Assembly (NCBI GenBank): GCA_033085395.1
Contig: JANQBS010000054.1
Coordinates: 1 to 64,000 of the forward strand
Length of the DNA stretch: 64,000 bases
Direction: 5' to 3'
Source: Xanthoparmelia taractica
Taxonomy: Eukaryota; Ascomycota; Lecanoromycetes; Lecanorales; Parmeliaceae
Below are positions 56,475 to 64,000 of this stretch, piece by piece. The notes beneath the pieces are model-generated. The model was given only the letters and a program-made list of their open reading frames with translations, ran no database searches and was not told the DNA's origin. Within the stretch, counting starts at the first letter, position 1. Each line of letters opens with the position of its first letter. The translations under genes were made by a program, and so were the position numbers.

Positions 56475-57651
56475 CTAAACCTCGTCTTCAAGACTGACAT
56501 AGACAACGCACAGACCTGGTACTTTCCACTCTCCCCAAGACTTCAGAGTCTCAAGTAAGTAGTGGTGATCGTGGTCGGTATCCACCACGAACGGCATAGA
56601 CATCCAGTCAGGCTTCGCAACCACTTTCCTTGAACCAACAACTTCACCCATCTCTCCAAGCCTCTCGAACACACCAGCACGAAATGTCTCAGGCTTCTGA
56701 GCCTCCTCGAGACCCATAATGCGTGCGTATGAACTGCGCGTATGGCCGTCGCGGTTGTACGAGGGGCCAATCAGGAAGGTAATTCGTGGATAAATTTCAG
56801 CTTGGAAGGTGACGGGAGAATATGTACGCGACCTGAAGTTGTTCGCGGCTGGCATACTGGAAAAGGTGTTTTGCAATGGGTCGTTGTTGGCATGACTCGC
56901 CTGAGAGTCTGAACTCGTGTAACGGACCATTGTGGTAGAGGTTTGCTGTGATAAGTTGGGAGACGGAGTTGAATTTGACACCGCAGCTGGGTCTTGTGAC
57001 ATCTCGTCAGACTCCGAATCCTGGTACGGATTCCATCCGTCCAGGTCGTGGCTTTCGCTGCTAGCGTCTGAAACCTGCAATTGAAACTGGTCGTCAGTCT
57101 GGGGTTGGAGCGTCAGTGTAGGTTGGGGACTTACTCGTTGGGTGTCGCGCGTACTCGCAATGAGGCTATTGTTGTTCAGGATCTGAGGTGTTGTGCTGCC
57201 ATGAGAGTACAGGCCTGGAAGAGATCTGGACGTCTCCTTTTTACGATTCTTGGCGGCATTGTGCCATTTGTTCAGAACATATTGCTGGACCCAGTAGACA
57301 ATGCTGATACTCGATGAGCGATCTCGCGCTCTGGTGTTCTTGGGCTTTTCGATGCACTTACATTGGCTTGTCCATCGGAAACACTGGTGCATGCGGCAAG
57401 CGATCCTTGGCCGACCAGAGCTCGCTGTTCGATGACACCCAGTCGGCCGCTCGATCTTCGACCCACTTGTTCAGGTCCTCCCGGACACCGTGTGCATAGC
57501 TTTCATTCTCGATAGAGTCTGCGAATTCAACGATGGCTTCGTTGAGACTCTTCGCGTCCTGCGGCCATTGTGTTTTGGTCTGCATCACCCACTTCTTTTC
57601 AAGGACCCCAAGCGCCTGCAAGCATTCGGTGATCGGTTTTCCTACCGGCAT
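56475..57651 (-). CDS. Unrecognised protein, about 352 aa
   Basis: Minus-strand exons 57651-57362, 57303-57135 and 57074-56475 give 352 aa. The first intron is phase 2 (GTAAGT to ATCAG) and joins MDKPI to IVYWVQQYVLNKWH. The second, 57134-57075, has GTAAGT, CTGAC and TTGCAG but is exactly 60 nt without a stop, so a retained form of 372 aa is also possible. Residues 1-115 look folded and Trp-rich (ECLQALGVLEKKWVMQTKTQWP, RAADWVSSNSELW). The middle is Ser/Gln-rich and disordered. The C-terminal 110 residues look folded again (ITFLIGPSYNRDG, WGEWKVPGLCVVYVSLEDE). The gene is real on splice evidence; the function is unknown. Confidence 0.68.
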
Positions 57652-57809
57652 AGTGCGTGTCTGTTAGAGAAGACAAGGTCTGGTGGTTATCTATTGGTCG
57701 TCACCCAAGGGTGTGAATGAGATTGACAGGTCCCCGTTACTACAGCATCGACCTCTTCGAGTGTTGACAAGCTAAACAATGGAACTTCGCTAGCTTGTTT
57801 AGGACTTGA
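57652..57809. other. Upstream of the unrecognised gene
   Basis: The short promoter of the minus-strand gene, directly abutting the C-rich satellite. Confidence 0.4.
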
Positions 57810-58545
57810 CCTCGCAAACGTGGAACCCCGTATCAAAAAACCCCCGCTAAAAGCAATAACCCCCCCTAACCGAATCGAGTCAACAGACTGCCTTCATGTG
57901 AACGTTGAGTCTCGTAAGAAAAACCCCCGCTAGTGACAATAACCCCCGCTAATCGAATTTGGTAAACATACAGCCTTTTCTCGTGCACATTGGACCTCGT
58001 GGAAAAAACCCCCCACTAAAAGCAATAACCCCCGCTAGTGGCAAATAACCCCCCCTAAATCGAATCGGGTCAACAGACTGCCTTTACGTGAACGTTGAAT
58101 CTCGTAGGAAAAACCCCCCGCTAATTCGTATTAAGTCAACAGACAGCGTACAGTACCTGGATCCCGTGAACGTTGGACCTCGTGGAAAAAACCCCCCACC
58201 AGAAGCAATAACCCCCCCTAGTGGCAAATAACCCCCGCTAATCGACTCGGGTTAGCGAACGTCTTTTCAGATACTCAGGTAGGTAAAGTAATTGGACTTT
58301 CGCAGACGTTGAACCTCGTGGAAAAAACCCCCCGCTAAAAACCAATAACCCCCGCTAGTGGCGAATAACTCCCCCTAAATCGAATCAGGTTAGCGAATCT
58401 CCTCTCAGATACCTGGGTAGGTAAAGCACATACATAGATCTCGCAGATGTTGAATCTCGTGGGAAATAACTCCCGCGAAATCCAATAACTCCCGCTAGTA
58501 AGCGAATAACCCCCGCTAAGCAAATCGGGTCAGCAGCCTACGAAA
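57810..58545 (+). repeat. Degenerate satellite of CCCCC-run units
   Basis: About seven units of 77-142 bases in the same orientation. Each starts near AACGTTGAACCTCGTGG, continues with AAAAAACCCCCC, then one to three copies of CAATAACCCCCGCTA or variants, then a TCGAATCGGGTCAACAGACT-type spacer. The motif ATAACCCCC (or ATAACTCCC) occurs about eleven times. On the minus strand it reads TAGCGGGGGTTAT. Two units share an extra spacer with CAGATACT then GGGTAGGTAAAG. No open frame of interest crosses it. Confidence 0.92.
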
Positions 58546-59215
58546 GTACGTCTACCTTACCTGCCGCACCAGGGTCACCGCTGCCTACAATTCTCAAAGT
58601 AAACATTCTCCAACACATCGATCACATCTTCTAGAAATCAAATTCTTGCCTTCATTACCTGACAACCTCAGTCTTCAAGTTGTCATGGTCGTTCATCTAC
58701 ATCTAGCTCATTACTAGCTGGCTTGTCTAGGGTATACATACAGTCTTAATAACGCTCAGCTGGTGCGTAAGGTCGTGTACCAATAGCGTACCGGTAGCTT
58801 GATATTTAGATCACAAGCCTGCAGACCGAAACCTGGAGGTTAAGATACCTGCTGCTCATAAGGCCGAATGCCCCAGCTTTGCGGGTGACATGTATACACG
58901 GGACGCGAACGCCCGGTTACTGAGACACCAAGCTTCGCACCCCGGCTACTCTGAATTTACCGTCTCATGATGGGATTGAGCCAGGATGGTCTATCTCTAG
59001 AACCTCTCCGTCCAAGCCAACATCATTACTCTGGCGTAATCGAGCCCTAGAACCGGTCTACAGGGCCGTTGTACTCACCGCTCCCCATCACCAGGCCAGC
59101 AAGATGCACGGAGAGTATTGTCGCTGGCTTCGAGAGTAGGATGAAAATTGGAGAAAATCATCATGATCATGTTGCGGAGGTTTGACCGCAACGACGCCGT
59201 AGCGTGCCTCCCTCA
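58546..59215. other. Intergenic between satellite and repeat protein
   Basis: No gene or repeat is recognised here. It may hold worn transposon DNA, but nothing could be matched. Confidence 0.4.
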
Positions 59216-60802
59216 TTAGCCCGTGTCAAGTGTTCTCTTTCCGCGGAGCCCCGTGCTGCTGCGTAAACGCGAAGAGATTGGCTGTGATGCTGCCCTTGAC
59301 CCGAGGTGAATACTATGTCCATCGATGCTACGTTTCTGCCGTGCCACGTCCTTGCGTTTACGACGCTGTCGTGCTCTTACTGTGGAGAATTCTGGGGAGC
59401 TCGGGGTCACGTAAGGATTTTGCGATTGCGGATACGACTTCTTCTGTTCTCCGTCCGAATTTTTGGGACGTTTTTGTTGGGTTGAGCCCTTGCACAACTC
59501 CTTGGTCGTTGACTGTCGTATTCTTGATGCGTCGGGTCTAGGGGTCGCGCAGCCATTGTATGATCTCTGGGCAACAGAGCAGGCTTGAAACGGTGACGAT
59601 CGCTTCCTCTCTGCCACGTGTGCATTCTGGCGTCGATATTTGTTCTTGCTTTGGCGGCGCTCGGTAGAGCGTGCAGCCTTTGTCTTACTGATGCCCGTAT
59701 TCGAATCTGGACTGCTCGCGATGGCCCTCAACGGTGGTCGATCTGTCCCATTCCCTCGCTGTGTGGTACTCCTAGTGATTCTGGCGCTGCGACGCTCTTT
59801 GAACGGTGATAACTTTCGTGCTCTTGACTCTAGTCTGGAGATACCTAGAGCCTCGGGAGGGGATACTCCGCCTTCTAGAGACGTAAGAGGGGGCTCTCCG
59901 CCTCCTAGATGTGTACGTTTCCATCGCTCCCAAAACTCTTCCCGAAGCTTACCATATTCAGCCTCGTAATATTTCTTCTTATTCCACCAATATTCAGGGT
60001 CCATCGCAGAGTCCCCATGGTCTTCAGATTCCAACAAGGCCTTGCCGGCAGGGAAAGTGGCTAGATCTCGGGCTCTCGAGTCTGCGGAGCGTTTGGCGCG
60101 TTCGAGCCTCGTCCTCTTCAACTCGACATCAAGTTGTGCACTGTAAAGTTTCTCTTTGTTCCGCCAGTATACAGGATCCGTGATGAAATCTCCGTGATCC
60201 TCAACCTCGGGTGAGTTTTTTTGAAAATTCTCTATGCCCCACCAGTAGCCGCCGTCTTTGGTCAAATTCCCGTGATCCTCAGCCTCTAATAAAGCCTTTC
60301 CAGCAGGGAAATCGGCTAGAAGTCGGGCAACATTCCCCGCACAACATTTGGCGCGATCGAGTTCGGTATACCAGGGCACGTCTGGAATTGCTACTCCTGG
60401 TGTCACTGACCTACTGGCCCGATGATAATCCTCCTCCTCGAGCTTCTCATGCTGCAACCTATAATATTCTGCTCTGTCCCACCAGTAAGAATAGTCGGAG
60501 GCATGTTCCCCAGGGTCTTCAGCGTCCAATATGATTCTGCCGCCGTGGTAGTAGGCCAGAGGTCGCGCGTATCGCTCAGCGCATTTTTTAGAGGATTCGA
60601 GGGCGACATGCTTCCTCCTGTACTGCAGGGCGCTTTCCGACACCGGGTCCCTGTCCCTGCTGTCCATCCAGTCCCAATAAAAGACTTGCATAGCTTCTCC
60701 TCTGTCCCGGGGGTGGGGATTCCATTCTAAGCGACGATTCACGTGGTCCAGATCCGCAAAGAACGAATGACAAGTCTCGTTTACGAAAGAAGACCCGGCC
60801 AT
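59216..60802 (-). CDS. Protein with internal YWW repeats and basic tail
   Basis: An intronless frame of 528 aa beginning MAGSSFVNETCHSFFADLDH. Three full internal repeats lie at about 67-125, 147-198 and 232-290, with a half copy at 199-231. Each has a helix with AR-L, then FPAGKALLEAEDHG or a variant, about eight variable residues, and a YWW motif followed by a charged helix (NKKKYYEAEYGKLREEF). The N-terminus has a related piece (VFYWDWMDSRDRDP). Residues 291-528 are Arg, Lys and Ser rich with many short basic clusters (RQRRKRKDVARQKR), consistent with nuclear or nucleic-acid contact. No known family was recognised. Repeat conservation argues strongly for a coding role. Confidence 0.72.
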   Translation of the reverse strand: MAGSSFVNETCHSFFADLDHVNRRLEWNPHPRDRGEAMQVFYWDWMDSRDRDPVSESALQYRRKHVALESSKKCAERYARPLAYYHGGRIILDAEDPGEHASDYSYWWDRAEYYRLQHEKLEEEDYHRASRSVTPGVAIPDVPWYTELDRAKCCAGNVARLLADFPAGKALLEAEDHGNLTKDGGYWWGIENFQKNSPEVEDHGDFITDPVYWRNKEKLYSAQLDVELKRTRLERAKRSADSRARDLATFPAGKALLESEDHGDSAMDPEYWWNKKKYYEAEYGKLREEFWERWKRTHLGGGEPPLTSLEGGVSPPEALGISRLESRARKLSPFKERRSARITRSTTQRGNGTDRPPLRAIASSPDSNTGISKTKAARSTERRQSKNKYRRQNAHVAERKRSSPFQACSVAQRSYNGCATPRPDASRIRQSTTKELCKGSTQQKRPKNSDGEQKKSYPQSQNPYVTPSSPEFSTVRARQRRKRKDVARQKRSIDGHSIHLGSRAASQPISSRLRSSTGLRGKRTLDTG

Positions 60803-61174
60803 AGATGATGGTATGATAGAGGAGGGACGAAGGTTTATAGAAAGTCTTGGCCGGGTCGGGCTGACTAATCAAGCGTTAGCGACCTATCAGACCCCACCAA
60901 GGGACATAAGTCTGAATATCGACGTCTACCCGGCCACTCTAGGATCCTTGAACACACACAACATATTAAGATACCAACCCTAGTCTACATCAACACAACC
61001 CTAAGGAGGGTTACGTGTAGACTTATGAGGTAGTTCATTGGTGTTGGTGGACAGCAGTCATGATATTCAATCTACTTGCTTAGAAGCATACAGTAGCCCG
61101 ATAAACCTGGGCATTCAGTCTTATGTCACCTGGTGGCCCTAAGCAGTGCGACAGATTGTGACTTACGCTCTACA
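60803..61174. other. Divergent intergenic region
   Basis: The promoter side of the YWW-repeat gene (left). The 139-bp tandem repeat begins at its right end. Confidence 0.4.
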
Positions 61175-61635
61175 CCAATAACACTTCTCTACTCATGGGT
61201 GGCTAAAGGTGCATTTCCCTCTCGCCTGCTGCCATGCATGAGCCTCGAATCGCTTGGGTTGATGTCCCGATGCTGGATTTGTCGAACCAAAGAATCGACC
61301 AAAATCCCTCCAAGCCAATAACACTTCTCTACTGATGGGCGGCTAAACGTGCGTTTTCCTGTCACCTGCTGCCGTGCATGTGCCTCGAACCGATTGGACT
61401 GATGTTCCGGTGCTGGATCTGTCGAATCAAAGAGTCGACCAGATCGCTCCGAGCCAATAGCACTTTTCTACTGATGGGCGGCTAAACGTGCGTTTTCCTG
61501 TCACCTGCTGCCGTGCATGTGCCTCGAACCGATTGGACTGATGTTCCGGTGCTGGATCTGTCGAATCAAAGAGTCGACCAAATCCCTCCGAGCCAATTAC
61601 ACTTCTCTACTGATGGGCGGCTAGGCGTGCATTTC
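61175..61635 (+). repeat. 139-140-bp tandem repeat, 3.3 copies
   Basis: Copies start at about 61175, 61315, 61454 and 61593, the last cut short. Each begins CCAATAACACTTCTCTACTG and includes GGGCGGCTAAACGTGC and TGCTGGATCTGTCGAATCAA. Copies two and three are nearly identical; the first is more diverged. The array ends about 220 bases before the start codon of the FHA-kinase gene. Confidence 0.93.
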
Positions 61636-61857
61636 TTCAGGATCGCCTACTAATATATATAAAGATATGATGGAACCGTCTTTCTCTCTCATTCCACTTT
61701 TTCACCCGGAATCTATAGCTGTCATACCTTACTCCATACCGGCAATCCAGCCTTTACGATGGCTGAATTGGACTAGTCAAGCACCATCCTCATCATTAAG
61801 CCGGTTGGCCCGGACGCTGCAGCATCGCTGCGGTCCGAGCACAATACTAAGCGCTTG

Positions 61858-64000
61858 ATGTCGTTTCATTTCAAGGACGGTTTTAACAGTACTTCCGGGT
61901 TTGACGACCCAAGGAGTCGTGAATGCACCCCCTACGTTTCACGCCCTTCTGAGCTCGAGCTCCATCTCCAATTCGACCCCGGACCGAAAGATGCCACACA
62001 AGGCTTCGTCTTCGGGACCGACAAGCGAAAGTGCGACGTCCAGCTGCTAGAAAACCCAGACCCAGACAATAAATATGGCATAAGTAGACAGCATTTTCGT
62101 ATCGATTTCAACTGGAAATCTGGATTGTTGAGGTTGAACAACATGTCGTCAACGAACGGCACTGGGATGACAGCCCCTTCAGTTAATAATGGTTTTCAGG
62201 CGCTCAAGTACAATAACATGCACATGCTACACCCCGCGGAGCAAACCAAGGTCCATGTTGGTATACTTGTATTCGAAATCTCTTTCCCTATCCGTGGCAA
62301 GTACCAGGGCCGTTACGACAGGAATTGGGACCTATACCGAAGAAGACACGGTGATAATGTTCCAGAAATCGACTCGCTGGCTATTAAGCCTGAGCTGGAG
62401 GTTACACGTTTCGTGCAATACCGACAGGGCCGCCGGAGCGCCTACCTCTTACTTGATGAGATCGGCAAGGGGGAATTTGGCAGCGTCTGCAAGGCCAGTG
62501 ACCATCGCACGGCGGAATTGTTTGCCGCCAAACAATTTTCGACGAGAAAGCCTGGATGGGATGCAAGAGCCTATTTGGAAATCGCAATATCTCAGAAGAT
62601 CACACATGTAGGCGTTGTCACTCATCAGACCCTTGAGCTTTCACTGACGCATTTACAGCAGCACCTCGTGAGCTTTGTGGACTCGATCGATGATGGTGGA
62701 GGACCTGTCCTCGTGATGGAATATATGCCGTTGGGCAACCTGACGGAGCTAGATAAAGTCTAAAAGATGTCGTTAGGGGAAATGAGGACTGTCCTGCGCC
62801 AGGCGCTACAAGCCCTAGCTTATCTACACGACGAGAAGAACATCACCCATCGCGATATAAAACCAGAAAACATTCTCGTACGGTCCAGAGCCCCAGAAAT
62901 TTTTATCAAGGTGTGCGATTTTGGTCTTTCGACTGAAGAGAGAGACCTCACAACGAATTGTGGAACAAAGTTCTATGCTGCAGCGGAGATGTTTACCGGA
63001 TCTTACACTAATGCCGTGGACATTTGGGCGATCGGAGTGCTCAGCTACCAGTTCATCAAAGGTCTTCCCAAGTATTTGAAAACCTTTGATCCACAGAATT
63101 GGTCCAAGAGGATCCGTAAGACCGTAGACCGCGCAGACCGTGAGGGTAATGACCCGGTGTTGGCGTTGCTGAAGCGCATGCTCGAGCTGAAACCTATGGA
63201 TCGTCCTTCGGCAAAGGATTGTTTGTCAGACCCATGGATCGGGAGCGCAACACCACTCGTGCAATCAAAAACGAAGCAGACCAATGTAGGGCCAAGATCT
63301 CTGGAAATGACACCAAAATAGCCAACAGAGATATGGAATCCTCCCACGCAGTTGGAGGGAGAAACATCAGATCCGACCGCGCCAGGTGTGCTACGGAAAC
63401 GCTTGCGATCTTCTGAATCCATCAATTCGAGGACGCAGCTATCAGGACGAGGCGTAAAGAAAATCCAGGTACACAAGAGTCTGGAAAGTAACGGTGAAAG
63501 ATTCTTGGCTGAAGAAAGGGATGAGCACGACGGCGGGCGCAGATCGACCAGAGGTCTGGGACGTTCTACTTGCACGCCGCACGTTGAGTATGAAGAGAAC
63601 ACCGCTCTCAAACCGGCTGGAAAGGGCCTTCCGAGAGTGCAAACCACGACGGGACAAAATGGCCAGAAGACAGTCTTTAAACCAGCAAGACCCTCTTCTA
63701 AGCAAGCTCTCCCTGCCGACGAAGATGTACCCAAGGTATGAAGTCCTTAATGTCTGTCGTGTCGGACCTGCAGCATGTGCTGACTGGTCATTGCCAAGGT
63801 GACAGAATTTGACGCCCGACATGTTCAGATGACAATCAATGGTCAACTGGTACTGATGCGGAAAAAAGACGGCTTTCTCAATGCAACACAGATAATTACG
63901 CTTGCTGAGAAAGACAAGAATAGGCGTAAAGCGATTCTTGACAAAATGAGGAAGCATACTGAAGTCGACGCTAAAATTCAGCGCGAAGGCTCCTGGGTCA
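61858..64000 (+). pseudogene. FHA - Ser/Thr kinase - KilA-N/APSES fusion, stop-interrupted, truncated by window end
   Basis: Proposed exons are 61858-62607, 62659-63285, 63352-63735 and 63799 onward past the window. FHA domain at about 40-135 (GISRQHFRIDF, SSTNGTG). The kinase domain has GKGEFGSV, the Lys in FAAKQF, the hinge VMEYMPLGNL, HRDIKPENIL, VCDFGLS, AAEM in place of APE and DIWAIGVLSY. Introns at 62608-62658 and 63286-63351 are in-frame multiples of three; the second would remove the TAG at 63319. A basic linker follows, then an exon reading VTEFDARHVQMTINGQ and KDGFLNATQIITLAEKDKNR, the start of a KilA-N/APSES DNA-binding domain. A TAA at 62761-62763, between hinge and catalytic loop, cannot be spliced out without losing conserved text, so the allele is broken, read through, or mis-sequenced. 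The link of kinase to KilA-N depends on one inferred intron (GTATGA, GCTGAC, CAAG). Confidence 0.65.

Noticed and set aside
57810..58545. Telomere or subtelomere identity for the C-run satellite
   Set aside because: The units are not CCCTAA repeats, are long and interspersed with unique spacers, and coding sequence lies on both sides.
57810..58545. CRISPR-like array
   Set aside because: The units vary from 77 to 142 bases with related, not unique, spacers, and the DNA is eukaryotic with no cas genes.
63319..63321. TAG as a second nonsense mutation in the kinase fusion
   Set aside because: A 66-nt in-frame intron (63286-63351, GTAGGG to ACGCAG) can remove it, so it is not counted as a break, though the donor is weak.

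Overview
The window is nuclear DNA from a filamentous ascomycete (Pezizomycotina; a Dothideomycetes-like relative is my guess, not shown). The grounds are many short GT-AG introns (about 49-70 nt) with CTRAC-type branch points, and typical mould gene families: a Zn2Cys6 activator with a Fungal_trans region, a Pth11-like rhodopsin-fold membrane protein, a WSC protein, DUF3074, KRI1, a Sip3/LAM lipid-transfer protein and an AAAP permease. I reconstructed splice forms by hand from reading frame and splice signals; exon coordinates are in each entry. Layout: 0.3-9.8 kb holds a DUF4097-like membrane protein, a TPR-DnaJ co-chaperone, a DUF3074 START-like protein and an unrecognised protein. 9.8-14 kb is gene-poor and contains a decayed delta-14 sterol reductase (ERG24-like) pseudogene. 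14-22 kb has an Mrl1/Atg27-type receptor, two tandem paralogous Cys-rich small proteins, a (6-4) photolyase/cryptochrome and a secreted alpha/beta-hydrolase. 22-25.8 kb shows no gene. 25.8-42.4 kb is a dense housekeeping block: Zn2Cys6 regulator, type II membrane glycosyltransferase-like protein, Pro-rich protein, the mitochondrial ADP/ATP carrier (with a 7-nt microexon), KRI1, and a BAR-PH-GRAM-VASt protein divergently transcribed from KRI1. 44.6-55 kb encodes membrane proteins: AAAP amino-acid permease, rhodopsin-like protein, MFS transporter and WSC protein. From about 55 kb to the right edge the character changes to an accessory region: a kinase relic, an unrecognised gene, a C-run-rich satellite (57.8-58.5 kb), a protein with internal YWW repeats, a 139-bp tandem repeat, and a gene joining an FHA domain, a Ser/Thr kinase and the start of a KilA-N/APSES DNA-binding domain, interrupted by one in-frame TAA and cut off by the window end. 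The left 55 kb looks like ordinary chromosome with no operon-like logic. The right 9 kb is the part most likely to hold something undescribed: a possible signalling-to-DNA fusion (phosphopeptide recognition, kinase, DNA binding) surrounded by repeats and decayed kin. No tRNA, rRNA, CRISPR or intact transposase was seen.
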